The notes: generated from the sequence alone by a model not told the origin. A stretch of DNA of 64,000 nucleotides from Streptomyces sp. NBC_01408 (GCF_026340255.1 NZ_JAPEPJ010000001.1:434001-498000); one strand, 5' to 3'. Positions 53,882-62,870 are shown, counted from the first letter of the stretch. Translations and numbers: made by a program.

Positions 53882-54081
53882 AGAATCAGCTGTCACAGAG
53901 ACCGTCTCACGAATATTCCGACTCGTCACCCAGAGGCTCCATAGGTAGCCACACGCGCCCAGCGACGGCCCGTCTCTTCACCTGAATGCCCCTGCCACGT
54001 TGACCCCCATTCGCCCCGGCCATCGCATGGAGTGGGGAACACGAGCCCGCGCGGGGCCACCGGAAGGCAGGAAAGGGCGCT

Positions 54082-54696
54082 ATGTACGTTCGCAGCATCT
54101 ACGCAACGGGTGATCCGGCAGAGCTCGACGGGGTCGCCGAGGCTCTCCGGACCGACGGGCGGGCGCTGCTGTCGACGCAGCCGGGCTTTCGCGGGATGGG
54201 TCTGTTCGCCGACCGCGAGCTCGGCAAGCTCCTGGTGGGATCGTGGTGGGAGGACGAGGCCTCCCGGCAGGCCAGCTACGAGAACCTGAGCAAGCGGCGG
54301 GCCGAGATGATGGCGCCCTTCGCGCAGACCGTGACGGTCGACAACTGGGAAGCGGCGGTCGCCCGGCGCGCAGAGGAACTCGGGCCGGGCGCGGGGTTCC
54401 GGCTGGTCCGCATGGACGTCGAGCCGCCCGACATCGACCTGCTGGTGGACACGTTCCGCGACACCTCACTGCCCAAGGTCCAGAAGATTCCCGGACTGGC
54501 CGGCATCTCCCTGCTCATCGACCGCGATCGAGGCAGAGCCGCTATCGGCGCGCTCTACACCGACCGCGACGCACTCGTGGCATCCCGCGGCGCCGTCGCG
54601 GCGGTCCGCGGAGAGGCCGCGACGAAGGCCCACGTGACCACCCGCAGCCTGGAGGAATTCGAGGTGGTCCTCGCCACGGCGGTCCCCCACGCCTGA
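54082..54696 (+). CDS. Two-repeat dimeric alpha/beta barrel (ABM-like) protein
   Basis: A 204-aa protein with two related halves: residues 1-95 (YVRSIYATGDPAELDGVAEAL...QPGFRGMGLFADRELGKLLVGSWWEDE) and 105-200 (FRLVRMDVEPPDIDLLVDTF...IPGLAGISLLIDRDRGRAAIGALYTDR). This is the layout of antibiotic-biosynthesis-monooxygenase-type folds fused in tandem. It has no signal peptide. It could be an oxygenase, a heme-binding protein or a binding scaffold; no catalytic residues are evident. Flanked by 13-bp direct repeats and followed by R3. Confidence 0.75.
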   Translation: MYVRSIYATGDPAELDGVAEALRTDGRALLSTQPGFRGMGLFADRELGKLLVGSWWEDEASRQASYENLSKRRAEMMAPFAQTVTVDNWEAAVARRAEELGPGAGFRLVRMDVEPPDIDLLVDTFRDTSLPKVQKIPGLAGISLLIDRDRGRAAIGALYTDRDALVASRGAVAAVRGEAATKAHVTTRSLEEFEVVLATAVPHA

Positions 54697-54742
54697 CCCT
54701 GCGCCCCCTCGCGCGCCGGGCCACTCGGACTGACACCGCGAT

Positions 54743-54755
54743 TCCAAGTCAGCAC
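54743..54755. repeat. 13-bp direct repeat, copy 2
   Basis: TCCAAGTCAGCAC, the second copy of the repeat at 53869-53881. A further GTCAGCAC follows at 54759. Confidence 0.8.
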
Positions 54756-54760
54756 CAGGT

Positions 54761-54829
54761 CAGCACGGGGATGCGGAAGGGGTCGGACTCAACAGAGTCC
54801 GACCCCTTCTGACCTGCACGTTTGACGAA
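54761..54829. repeat. Module-end repeat R3
   Basis: CAGCACGG at 54761 and a spacer lead to a perfect 15-bp hairpin at 54776-54809 (GAAGGGGTCGGACTC, loop AACA). The tail TGACCTGCACGTTTGACGAA follows, 18 of 20 matching R1. It lies between the convergent ABM gene and ychF and may terminate both. Confidence 0.85.
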
Positions 54830-54856
54830 ACCAGCTAACATGCAGTAACGATACGA

Positions 54857-55945
54857 CTACACATTGAAGCGGAACTCGACCACGTCGCCGTCCTGCATGA
54901 CGTAGTCCTTGCCCTCCATGCGGGCCTTGCCCTTCGCGCGGGCTTCCGTCACCGAGCCGCATGCGACCAGGTCCGCGAAGGAGATGACCTCGGCCTTGAT
55001 GAAGCCGCGCTGGAAGTCGGTGTGGATGACGCCGGCCGCCTCGGGGGCCGTCGCGCCCTGCTTGATGGTCCAGGCGCGGGTTTCCTTCGGGCCTGCCGTC
55101 AGGTAGGTCTGGAGGCCCAGGGTCGCGAAGCCGACGCGGCCGAGGGTGGCCAGGCCCGGCTCTTCCTGGCCGACCGACTGGAGGAGCTCGAGGGCTTCCT
55201 CGTCGTCCAGCTCCGAGAGGTCCTGCTCCAGCTTCGCGTTCAGGAAGATCGCCTCGGCGGGGGCGACCAGCGCGGACTGCTCGGCCTTGAAGGCGTCGTC
55301 CGTCAGCTCGTCCTCGTCCACGTTGAAGACGTAGAGGAAGGGCTTCGTCGTGAGGAGGTGGAGCTCGTGGAGGAGGTCGCCCTGCTCCGTGCCCTTGGTG
55401 ATGCCCTTCGAGAAGAGCGTGTCACCGGCTTCGAGGATCTTCTTCGCCTCGACGACGGCCGCCAGGACCGCGACCTTCTCCTTCTGGAGGCGGGACTCCT
55501 TCGTCAGGCGCGGCTCCGCCTTCTCGATGGACTGGAGGTCGGCGAGGATCAGCTCGGTGTTGATGGTCTCGATGTCGTCCTTCGGCGAGACCTTGCCGTC
55601 GACGTGCACGACGTTCTCGTCCTTGAAGGCACGGATGACCTGGCAGATCGCGTCCGACTCGCGGATGTTCGCGAGGAACTTGTTGCCCAGGCCCTCACCC
55701 TCCGACGCGCCGCGCACGATGCCGGCGATGTCGACGAAGTCGACCGTCGCCGGGAGGATCTTCTGCGAGCCGAAGATGCCGGCGAGGACCGCGAGGCGCG
55801 GGTCCGGGACGCCGACGACGCCGACGTTCGGCTCGATGGTGGCGAACGGGTAGTTGGCCGCCAGCACGTCGTTCTTGGTCAGGGCGTTGAACAGGGTCGA
55901 CTTGCCGACATTCGGCAGGCCGACGATTCCGATCGTGAGCGACAC
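54857..55945 (-). CDS. ychF: Ribosome-binding ATPase YchF
   Basis: A 362-aa Obg-family P-loop protein that prefers ATP. GLPNVGKST is at residues 8-16, with DFVDIAGIVRGASEGEGLGNKF (G3 region) and the YVFNVDEDEL segment (G4-like). The C-terminal TGS domain ends GDVVEFRFNV. It binds the large ribosomal subunit and acts in the stress response. ATG at 55945. Its TAG stop lies next to module-end repeat R3. A copy of its last codons sits at 53807. Confidence 0.93.
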   Translation of the reverse strand: MSLTIGIVGLPNVGKSTLFNALTKNDVLAANYPFATIEPNVGVVGVPDPRLAVLAGIFGSQKILPATVDFVDIAGIVRGASEGEGLGNKFLANIRESDAICQVIRAFKDENVVHVDGKVSPKDDIETINTELILADLQSIEKAEPRLTKESRLQKEKVAVLAAVVEAKKILEAGDTLFSKGITKGTEQGDLLHELHLLTTKPFLYVFNVDEDELTDDAFKAEQSALVAPAEAIFLNAKLEQDLSELDDEEALELLQSVGQEEPGLATLGRVGFATLGLQTYLTAGPKETRAWTIKQGATAPEAAGVIHTDFQRGFIKAEVISFADLVACGSVTEARAKGKARMEGKDYVMQDGDVVEFRFNV

Positions 55946-56016
55946 GTTGGCGACTTCCCGTAGCTGGAGGGGCGGCGGCCCGGAGGTGGGCCGTCGGACA
56001 GTTTACTTTCCGATGA

Positions 56017-56604
56017 GTGGCGGTGGATGTACGCGTGTCCGCGCCCGGTTCCGGCGCTCCCCCGGCCTACTTTGGAGAGGTGGAGCAATACAGGACGCGA
56101 CCGGCCCCTCACCCCCAGCGACCTCCGGCGCAGCGCCGGGGGCGGACGGGCGTGGCCGTCCCCCTGCCCGTACAGGGCGGACCGCGGCCCGCGCTCGCCC
56201 GCCGGATGCCCCGGCCCCGGCTGACGGGCCTCGGTGGCGGGCTCTTCGCGTGCGCCGCCATGATGCTGGCGGGCGGGATCGCCTGGCTGCTCTTCGGCTC
56301 CTCGCTCTTCGTCTACGGGCTGCTCTTCGTGCCCGTGGCCGCCGCCACCGCGCTCTGGATCCGGCCCGCCGACCTGATCACCGCGCCGATCAGCGTCCCC
56401 ATCGCCTTCGCCGCCGGGGTGTGGCCCATCTCCGGCGGTTCCGGCGGCTTCGGCGGGCAGCTCATGGGCCTGGTGTCGGCCCTGTCGCTGCACGCCGGCT
56501 GGCTGTACGCGGGCACGCTGGCCGCCGCGCTGATCGTCGTCGTCCGCAAGGCCGTGCTGATCGGCCGGCGGCGGCTCCCCCGCAGGGCCGCCCCGACCTC
56601 CTAG
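56017..56604 (+). CDS. DUF6542-like membrane protein
   Basis: A protein of up to 195 aa. A Pro/Arg-rich N-terminus (about 65 residues) is followed by four hydrophobic helices (GGLFACAAMMLAGGIAWLLFG, VYGLLFVPVAAATALWI, ITAPISVPIAFAAGVWPI, LYAGTLAAALIVVV). It matches the Streptomyces DUF6542 type. The start is unclear: GTG 56017, or GTG 56080 (VEQYRTRPAP), which has GGAG close by. Divergent from ychF. Function unknown. Confidence 0.75.
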   Translation: MAVDVRVSAPGSGAPPAYFGEVEQYRTRPAPHPQRPPAQRRGRTGVAVPLPVQGGPRPALARRMPRPRLTGLGGGLFACAAMMLAGGIAWLLFGSSLFVYGLLFVPVAAATALWIRPADLITAPISVPIAFAAGVWPISGGSGGFGGQLMGLVSALSLHAGWLYAGTLAAALIVVVRKAVLIGRRRLPRRAAPTS

Positions 56605-56649
56605 CCGCCGCCTGGACCTCCTGGGCCGCCCCGGCCGCGGACGCGACCC

Positions 56650-57405
56650 CTACGCCGGGGGCGTCCCGCGCGCCGCCATCGCCGCGCCCACGATGCCCGC
56701 GTTGTTCTGGAGCTTCGCCGGGACGATCTCGGCCCGGATGCCCTCGATCAGCGGGAGGAACTTCTCCGGTTTGCGGCTGACGCCGCCGCCGATGATGAAG
56801 AGGTCCGGGGAGAAGAGCATCTCCACGTGGGCGAGGTACCTCTGCACCCGGTGCGCCCAGCGCTCCCAGGTGAGGTCCCCGTCCTCCTTGGCCTTGACCG
56901 AGGCACGCGTCTCCGCGTCGTGGCCCTTCAGCTCCAGGTGGCCCAGCTCCGTGTTCGGGACCAGCTGCCCGTCCGTGAACAGGGCGCTGCCGATGCCCGT
57001 GCCCAGCGTGAGCAGGATGACCGTGCCGGCCCGCCCGCGCCCGGCCCCGTACGTCATCTCCGCGACGCCCGCCGCGTCCGCGTCGTTGAGGACCGTGACG
57101 GGCTGCCCGTCCAGGCGGCGCGAGAGCAGGCCGGCCGTGTCGACGCCGATCCACGCCTTGTCCATGTTGGCCGCCGTACGCGTGACCCCGCCCGTGACCA
57201 CGCCCGGGAAGGTGAGCCCGACCGGGCCGTCCCAGCCGAAGTGGCGCACCACCTCGACGACGCAGCCGGCCACCCCGTCGGGGGTGGCCGGCTGCGGTGT
57301 CAGTACTTTGTGGCGCTCTTGCGCCAGGTCGCCACGGTCCAGGTCCACGGGAGCGCCCTTGATCCCGGATCCGCCGATGTCCACGCCGAAGATCTGCATG
57401 GACAT
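56650..57405 (-). CDS. ppgK: Polyphosphate glucokinase PpgK
   Basis: A 251-aa ROK-family kinase that phosphorylates glucose using polyphosphate or ATP. Phosphate-binding motif [12 protein letters not shown] is at residues 6-17. [12 protein letters not shown] and the [16 protein letters not shown] region (catalytic Asp) are present, as is [13 protein letters not shown]. The fit to actinobacterial PPGK is good. It lies 16 bp before... ispH on the same strand (start 57405, next gene ends 57421), so both may form an operon with ispH first. Confidence 0.92.
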   Translation of the reverse strand: MSMQIFGVDIGGSGIKGAPVDLDRGDLAQERHKVLTPQPATPDGVAGCVVEVVRHFGWDGPVGLTFPGVVTGGVTRTAANMDKAWIGVDTAGLLSRRLDGQPVTVLNDADAAGVAEMTYGAGRGRAGTVILLTLGTGIGSALFTDGQLVPNTELGHLELKGHDAETRASVKAKEDGDLTWERWAHRVQRYLAHVEMLFSPDLFIIGGGVSRKPEKFLPLIEGIRAEIVPAKLQNNAGIVGAAMAARGTPPA

Positions 57406-57420
57406 ACCGTACGAAAGGAC

Positions 57421-58428
57421 TTACTTGTCGGCGACCAGTTCCGCGGCCTCGGCGCGCAGGTCGCGGCGCAGCTCCTTCGGCAGCGAGAAGACGATCGACT
57501 CCTCGGCCGTCTTGACGATCTCCACGTCGGCGTAGCCGCGCTGGGCCAGCCACTCCAGGACCTCCTCGACCAGCACCTCCGGCACGGACGCGCCCGAGGT
57601 CAGGCCGACCGTGGTGACGCCGTCCAGCCAGGCCTCGTCGATCTCGCTCGCGAAGTCGACCAGGTACGCGGCGCGCGCGCCCGCGTCGAGGGCGACCTCG
57701 ACCAGGCGGATGGAGTTCGAGGAGTTCTTCGACCCGACGACGATGACCAGGTCGGAGTCGGCGCCCATGACCTTGACCGCGGCCTGGCGGTTGGAGGTGG
57801 CGTAGCAGATGTCGTCGCTCGGCGGGGAGACCAGCAGCGGGAACTTGGTCTTCAGCGCGTCGACCGTCTCCATCGTCTCGTCGACGGAGAGCGTGGTCTG
57901 CGACAGCCAGACGACCTTGGACTCGTCGCGCACCTCGACCTTCGCCACGTCGTGCGGGCCGTCGACGATCGTGATGTGGTCCGGGGCCTCGCCCGAGGTG
58001 CCGATGACCTCCTCGTGGCCCTCGTGGCCGATGAGGAGGATGTCGAAGTCCTCGGTCGCGTAGCGGATGGCTTCCTTGTGCACCTTGGTGACCAGCGGGC
58101 AGGTCGCGTCGATCGTCGCGAGCTTGCCGCGCGCCGCCTCCTCGTGCACCACCGGAGCCACGCCGTGCGCCGAGAACATCACGATGGAGCCCTCGGGAAC
58201 CTCCTCCGTCCGCTCGACGAAGATGGCGCCCTTCTTCTCCAGGGTCTGGACGACGTACTTGTTGTGCACGATCTCGTGGCGTACGTAGACCGGCGCCCCG
58301 TACTGCTCGAGCGCCTTCTCGACGGCGATCACGGCACGGTCCACGCCCGCGCAGTAGCCGCGGGGCGCGGCGAGCAGGACACGGCGGGGAGCAGCAGCGG
58401 CAGCATCAGCGGGGACGGAAGCAGTCAT
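57421..58428 (-). CDS. ispH: 4-hydroxy-3-methylbut-2-enyl diphosphate reductase IspH
   Basis: A 335-aa [4Fe-4S] enzyme of the last MEP-pathway step, giving IPP and DMAPP. Cluster ligands are Cys26 ([11 protein letters not shown]), the Cys in DATCPLV and the Cys in DDICYATSN. The substrate-binding VGSKNSSNS and TSGASVPE motifs are present. ATG at 58428 ([10 protein letters not shown]) is used; an ORF 18 codons longer is unlikely. Divergent from the APC permease. Confidence 0.93.
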   Translation of the reverse strand: MTASVPADAAAAAPRRVLLAAPRGYCAGVDRAVIAVEKALEQYGAPVYVRHEIVHNKYVVQTLEKKGAIFVERTEEVPEGSIVMFSAHGVAPVVHEEAARGKLATIDATCPLVTKVHKEAIRYATEDFDILLIGHEGHEEVIGTSGEAPDHITIVDGPHDVAKVEVRDESKVVWLSQTTLSVDETMETVDALKTKFPLLVSPPSDDICYATSNRQAAVKVMGADSDLVIVVGSKNSSNSIRLVEVALDAGARAAYLVDFASEIDEAWLDGVTTVGLTSGASVPEVLVEEVLEWLAQRGYADVEIVKTAEESIVFSLPKELRRDLRAEAAELVADK

Positions 58429-58523
58429 GTGCTCCATCGTACGGGGGTGTCCAGCAGGCCGGACGTCCCCCGTACGGCACACACTGGCCCGAAACCCTGT
58501 CCCGACTGTCCCCCGGAGGACGG

Positions 58524-59909
58524 ATGGCGTCCGCTACGGATTCCGGCAAGGCGGCGCCCACCGCTCTGCGGCGGAGTCTGGGCTTCCGTGACCTGGTCGT
58601 CTACGGGCTGCTCTTCATCGCCCCCATGGCCCCGGTGGGGGTCTTCGGCACCCTCGACGCCGCCTCGCACGGCGCCGTCGCCCTCGTGTACCTGGCCGCG
58701 ACGGTGGCGATGGCCTTCACGGCCTTCTCCTACGCGCAGATGGTGCGGGTCGCCCCGCAGGCCGGCTCGGTCTTCACCTACGCCCGCAAGGGCCTCGGCG
58801 AGGGGCCCGGGCTGATCGCCGGGTGGATGGCGATGCTCGACTACCTGCTGATCCCGGCGGTGGCGTACCTGTTCTCCGGGATCGCGATGAACGCCCTGGT
58901 CCCGGAGGTCTCGCGGTGGGTCTGGACGGCCCTGGCCGTGGTGGTCACGACCCTGCTCAACCTGTGGGGCGTACGGGCGGCCGCGCGGGTGGGCTTCGCC
59001 GTGCTGGCCATGGAGATCCTCGTCCTCCTCGTCTTCCTGGCCGCCGCGGTGACCGTACTGGTCCAGGACGGGCCTCGGCGCGGCTGGCTCTCGCCGCTGA
59101 CCGGGGACGGTTCGCTGGGCTTCTCGGTGGCGGCCGTGCTGGGCGCGGTGTCCGTCGCGGTGCTGTCCTACCTCGGCTTCGACGCGATCGCCTCGTTCGC
59201 GGAGGAGGTGACGGGAGGCTCGGAGCGGGTGGCCCGCGCGGTGCTGTTCTGCCTGGCGCTGGCGGGGCTGCTGTTCGTGGCGCAGAGCTACCTGGCCGCG
59301 CTGCTCATGCCCGTATCTTCGGCGGAGCTCGCGGCGGATCCGGCGGGGCAGGGCCCGGCCTTCTACACCGCGGTGGAGTCCTCGGTCGGCACCTGGCTGC
59401 ACGACCTGGTCGCGGTGAGCAAGGCGGTCGGGGCGGCCTTCGCGGCGCTGGCCGGGCAGGCGGCGGCCGGGCGGCTGCTGTTCGCGATGGCCCGGGAGCG
59501 CAGGCTGCCGCGCTTGCTGGCGCGCACTTCGGACGGGACCCCGCGGCCCGCGCTGCTGGTGGCGGCGACGATCACGCTGGTCGCGGCGGTGTGGGCGGCC
59601 CGGCGCGCCGACGGGCTCGGGCACCTGGTCTCGGTGGTGGACGTCGGGGCGCTGGTGGCCTTCACCCTGCTGCACGCGTCGGTGGTGGGCTGGTTCGTGG
59701 TCCAGCGGCGGGAGGGCGCCCCGGTGTGGTGGAAGCACCTGGTGGTGCCGGTGCTCGGCGCGGCGGTGACCGTCGCGGTGATCGTCGAGGCCTCGTGGGA
59801 GGCGCAGCTGGTGGGCGCGGTCTGGCTGGCGGCCGGCCTGGGAGTGCTCCTCGCTCAGCGCGGGGGCGGCCTGGGCGACCTGGGCGACGGCCCGGACGGG
59901 GGTCCGTAG
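58524..59909 (+). CDS. APC-family amino acid permease
   Basis: A 461-aa permease with about 12 helices. The start is [23 protein letters not shown] (TM1 with unwound region), and [15 protein letters not shown] is the typical TM6 motif. It probably imports amino acids or amines; the substrate is not readable. ATG at 58524 with GGAGG upstream. Confidence 0.9.
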   Translation: MASATDSGKAAPTALRRSLGFRDLVVYGLLFIAPMAPVGVFGTLDAASHGAVALVYLAATVAMAFTAFSYAQMVRVAPQAGSVFTYARKGLGEGPGLIAGWMAMLDYLLIPAVAYLFSGIAMNALVPEVSRWVWTALAVVVTTLLNLWGVRAAARVGFAVLAMEILVLLVFLAAAVTVLVQDGPRRGWLSPLTGDGSLGFSVAAVLGAVSVAVLSYLGFDAIASFAEEVTGGSERVARAVLFCLALAGLLFVAQSYLAALLMPVSSAELAADPAGQGPAFYTAVESSVGTWLHDLVAVSKAVGAAFAALAGQAAAGRLLFAMARERRLPRLLARTSDGTPRPALLVAATITLVAAVWAARRADGLGHLVSVVDVGALVAFTLLHASVVGWFVVQRREGAPVWWKHLVVPVLGAAVTVAVIVEASWEAQLVGAVWLAAGLGVLLAQRGGGLGDLGDGPDGGP

Positions 59910-60534
59910 CCCCTAAGGGGGCTTGGCGGGGTGTGCGTCTGCGGCGCGGCTGCACGGGGCTCCGCCCCGGACCCCGCGCCTCAATCGCCGGCGGGGCTGG
60001 GTTTGGCCTTGGCCCCTGCGGGGGCTTGGCGGGGTGTGGGTCGGTGCCGCTCCGGAGCGTCTCCTCGGCTCGCGCACTTAGCCCCGGCTGCGAACGCAGG
60101 GCCTGGGTTGCGCGCTCGTCCTGCGGGGACTCTCCTGCACGACCCCGCCCCACGCCCGGGCTCCGGAAGCGGAGCCTGGCACCAGTGGGCGGCCGCGTGG
60201 CCGTGGTGGAGGGGAGTGGGGACGCGCAGGGGTGTCCCCGCAGGACGAGCGCGCAACCGGCCTGACCTTTCGTGATCGGGCTCAGTGCGCGAGCCGAGGA
60301 GACAGCCCGGAGCGGCCCCGCGGACCGACCCCACCGACCAGGCCCCGGCAAGGCCGAACCGCACCGAAGCCAGGGCCAAATCCAGCCCCGCCGGCGTTTG
60401 AGGCGCGGGGCCTGGGGCGGAGCCCCAGCAACGGCGCCGCACCCGGCCGAGCCGCCCGCAGGGCAGGCGGCGCAGCCGAGCCCCATACCGCCCAGCCGCC
60501 CGCAGGGCCCGGCCGCGCCGGTTAGCCTGCGTGC
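59910..60534. repeat. Large imperfect inverted repeat between permease and xseA genes
   Basis: No gene. Two arms of about 190-210 bp (roughly 59941-60130 and 60230-60445) are inverted copies of each other. Examples: GGTTGCGCGCTCGTCCTGCG on the left with its complement on the right, and CTCCTCGGCTCGCGCACT with its complement. Each arm's outer end holds the window's GC-rich palindromic repeat (GCCTCAATCGCCGGCGGGG). About 100 bp lie between the arms. Confidence 0.85.
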
Positions 60535-61794
60535 ATGGGTCTGAATACGTCGGCCGAGGCGCCGCTGCCGGTAGGCCAGGTGTCCCGGCTCATCGGGGGC
60601 TGGATCGAGCGCCTGGGCCAGGTGTGGGTGGAGGGGCAGATCACCCAGCTCTCGCGACGGCCGGGGGCGGGGGTGGTCTTCTTGACGTTGCGCGATCCCT
60701 CGCACGACATCTCGGTCAGCGTGACCTGCTTCCGCCAGGTCTACGACGAGGTCGCGGACGCGGTCTCGGAGGGCGCGCGGGTCGTCGTACTGGCCAAACC
60801 GGAGTGGTACGCCCCGCGCGGGCAGCTGTCCCTGCGGGCCACGGAGATACGGCCGGTCGGCATCGGGGAGCTGCTCGCGCGGCTGGAGCGGCTCAAGCGG
60901 TCCCTGGCCGCCGAGGGGCTGTTCGCGCTGGACCGCAAGAAGCCGCTGCCCTTCCTGCCGCAGCTGGTCGGCCTGGTGGTGGGGCGGGCCTCGGCGGCCG
61001 AGCGCGACGTTCTGGAGAACGCGCGGCGGCGCTGGCCGGCGGTCCGCTTCGAGGTGCGCAACGTGGCCGTTCAGGGTGTCCACGCGGTGCCGCAGGTGAT
61101 CCAGGCGGTCAAGGAGCTCGACGCGCTGGACGAGGTCGACGTGATCATCGTGGCGCGCGGCGGCGGCAGCGTGGAGGACCTGCTGCCGTTCTCCGACGAG
61201 GAGGTCGTGCGGGCCGTCGCCGCGGCCCGTACCCCGGTGGTCTCGGCGATCGGCCACGAGCCGGACTCCCCGCTGCTGGACCTGGTCGCGGACCTGCGGG
61301 CCTCGACGCCCACGGACGCGGCGAAGAAGGTGGTCCCGGACGTGGGCGAGGAGCTGGAGCGGGTACGCCAGCTGCGCGAGCGGGGGCTGCGCGCCGTACG
61401 GGGGCTGCTCGACCGCGAGGAGCGGGGCCTCGCGCACGCCCTCGGCCGGCCCGTCTTCGTCCATCCGCAGCGGATGGTGGAGACCCGGGAGGACGAGCTG
61501 GAGGCGCTGCTGGCCCGCAGCCGCAGGACGCTGGGGCACCTGCTGGACCGGGCCGATTCTGAGCTCCGGCACACGCTGGCCCGGGTGGTGGCGCTGTCCC
61601 CCGCGGCGACCCTGGAGCGGGGGTACGCGGTGCTCCAGCGGGAGGACGGGCACGTGGTGCGCTCGCCGGAGGAGGTCTCGGCGGGCCAGGTGCTGCACGC
61701 GCGGGTGGCGCAGGGCTCCTTCTCCGTCTCCGTGGAGGTCGCGGCCCCAGAGCTCGCGGAACCCGCCGCCGGCCCGGCCGACGGCACCGGGTGA
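60535..61794 (+). CDS. xseA: Exodeoxyribonuclease VII large subunit
   Basis: A 419-aa nuclease subunit. An OB-fold domain (about 15-110, [29 protein letters not shown]) precedes the nuclease domain ([48 protein letters not shown]). It degrades single-stranded DNA with XseB, encoded 57 bp downstream. The ATG at 60535 is 95 bp or so after the inverted-repeat region. Confidence 0.93.
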   Translation: MGLNTSAEAPLPVGQVSRLIGGWIERLGQVWVEGQITQLSRRPGAGVVFLTLRDPSHDISVSVTCFRQVYDEVADAVSEGARVVVLAKPEWYAPRGQLSLRATEIRPVGIGELLARLERLKRSLAAEGLFALDRKKPLPFLPQLVGLVVGRASAAERDVLENARRRWPAVRFEVRNVAVQGVHAVPQVIQAVKELDALDEVDVIIVARGGGSVEDLLPFSDEEVVRAVAAARTPVVSAIGHEPDSPLLDLVADLRASTPTDAAKKVVPDVGEELERVRQLRERGLRAVRGLLDREERGLAHALGRPVFVHPQRMVETREDELEALLARSRRTLGHLLDRADSELRHTLARVVALSPAATLERGYAVLQREDGHVVRSPEEVSAGQVLHARVAQGSFSVSVEVAAPELAEPAAGPADGTG

Positions 61795-61851
61795 CGGCAC
61801 ACGCACGCAACATGTCCGCTGCACTGCACACACACGAGGTGGGAAACGGGA

Positions 61852-62079
61852 ATGCCTGAGACGGAAACGGCGCTGGGGTACGAGCAGGCCAGGGACGAGC
61901 TCATCGAGGTCGTCCGCAAGCTGGAGGCGGGCGGCACCTCGCTGGAGGACTCGCTCGCGCTCTGGGAGCGAGGCGAGGAGCTGGCCAAGGTGTGCCGGCA
62001 CTGGCTGGAGGGAGCCCGCGCCCGGCTGGACTCGGCGCTGGCGGCCCGCGACGGCGGGGCGGAGCCCGGGCGGGAGTGA
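61852..62079 (+). CDS. xseB: Exodeoxyribonuclease VII small subunit
   Basis: A 75-aa helical subunit: [44 protein letters not shown] is the family signature. It forms a helical hairpin that binds several copies around XseA. GAGGTGGG precedes the ATG. Operon partner of xseA. Confidence 0.93.
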   Translation: MPETETALGYEQARDELIEVVRKLEAGGTSLEDSLALWERGEELAKVCRHWLEGARARLDSALAARDGGAEPGRE

Positions 62080-62131
62080 GCGGCCGGGGGTGAGCGGCCG
62101 GGGGTGAGCGGCCCGGCGTGAGCGGCCGGAA
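62075..62131. repeat. Tandem GTGAGCGGCCGG repeats after xseB
   Basis: Four near-identical units of about 14 bp (GTGAGCGGCCGGGG) start at the xseB stop codon itself. The fourth is slightly changed. This may be a slippage array. Confidence 0.85.
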
Positions 62132-62160
62132 AGTGACTCCGGTCACCACCCCCGCCGATT

Positions 62161-62178
62161 TAGTTGAAATTTCATCTA
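62161..62178 (+). promoter_or_regulatory. Operator-like dyad upstream of nitroreductase-family gene
   Basis: TAGTTGAAATTTCATCTA, with perfect centre TGAAATTTCA and one mismatched pair outside. It overlaps the expected promoter (an AT-rich block in otherwise GC-rich DNA), about 70 bp before the gene. It suggests control by a MarR-, Rrf2- or similar redox- or phenolic-sensing repressor; no such gene is in the window. Confidence 0.6.
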
Positions 62179-62246
62179 CTTTCGCCGTACAGTCGAGACA
62201 TCGCTTCACCGCACGGCTTCACCACACGCACAGAAGAAGGCTTCCG

Positions 62247-62837
62247 ATGTCTCTCGTTCTCGACTCCGCCGCACAGGACCTGCTGTTCCGCGAGGCCCGC
62301 ACCGCCAACTCGTTCTCCGACGAGCCGGTGACCGAGGAGCAGGTCCAGGCCATCTACGACCTGGTGAAGTACGGCCCCACCGCTTTCAACGCGACCCCGC
62401 TGCGCATCACCCTGGTCCGCTCCCCCGAGGCCCGCGAGCGCCTCGTGAAGCACCTGGCCGAGGGCAACCAGGCCAAGACCGCCGCCGCGCCGCTGGTCGC
62501 GATCCTCTCCGCGGACAACGAGTTCCACGAGGAGCTCCCGCACCTGCTGCCGCACTTCCCGCAGGCGAAGGACGCCTTCTTCTCCGAGCGCCCGGTGCGC
62601 GAGCAGTCCGCGCTGCTGAACGCCGCCCTGCAGGCCGCCTACTTCATCGTCGGCGTCCGCGCCGCCGGTCTGGCCGCGGGCCCGATGACCGGCGCCGACT
62701 TCGCCGGCATCCAGAAGGAGTTCCTGGACGCCGACCACACCCCTCTGATCGTCGTCAACATCGGCAAGCCGGGCGAGGGCGCCTGGTTCGACCGCTCGCC
62801 GCGCCTGGCCTTCGACCAGGTCGTCACCACCGTCTGA
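62247..62837 (+). CDS. Nitroreductase-family protein (RutE/malonic semialdehyde reductase-like)
   Basis: A 196-aa FMN-dependent reductase: LLFREARTANSFSDEPVTEEQVQAIYDLVKYGPTAFNATPLRI matches the RutE/HadB subfamily. The late AGPMTGADFAGIQKEFLDADHTPLIVVNIGKPG is also typical. The substrate may be malonic semialdehyde or 3-hydroxypropionate-type; not proven. ATG at 62247 has AAGAAGG upstream; a 43-codon longer ORF is unlikely because it runs through the operator-like dyad. Confidence 0.88.
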   Translation: MSLVLDSAAQDLLFREARTANSFSDEPVTEEQVQAIYDLVKYGPTAFNATPLRITLVRSPEARERLVKHLAEGNQAKTAAAPLVAILSADNEFHEELPHLLPHFPQAKDAFFSERPVREQSALLNAALQAAYFIVGVRAAGLAAGPMTGADFAGIQKEFLDADHTPLIVVNIGKPGEGAWFDRSPRLAFDQVVTTV

Positions 62838-62870
62838 GCCCGTACGGGCGTCGCGACGTCCGTACGTGAG

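Larger units (their letters stand above)
53628..54081. other. Gap holding repeat R2, a ychF-tail copy and a direct repeat
   Basis: No gene is supported in this 454-bp gap; a 63-codon minus-strand ORF at 53907-54098 lacks any recognisable features. It contains the YefM operator, repeat R2, a second copy of the last ychF codons and the first copy of a 13-bp direct repeat (53869-53881). Confidence 0.6.

Noticed and set aside
53907..54098. 63-codon minus-strand ORF
   Set aside because: No ribosome binding site or domain, and it overlaps the 5' end of the ABM gene; kept only as part of the gap description.
52988..54829. Units R1-R3 as a CRISPR array
   Set aside because: Three units separated by about 700-1000 bp that contain genes; no short regular spacers and no cas genes.
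59931..60534. Short ORFs within the inverted-repeat region
   Set aside because: They read through both arms of the repeat in mirrored frames, show no start signals and have low-complexity Arg/Pro/Gly composition.
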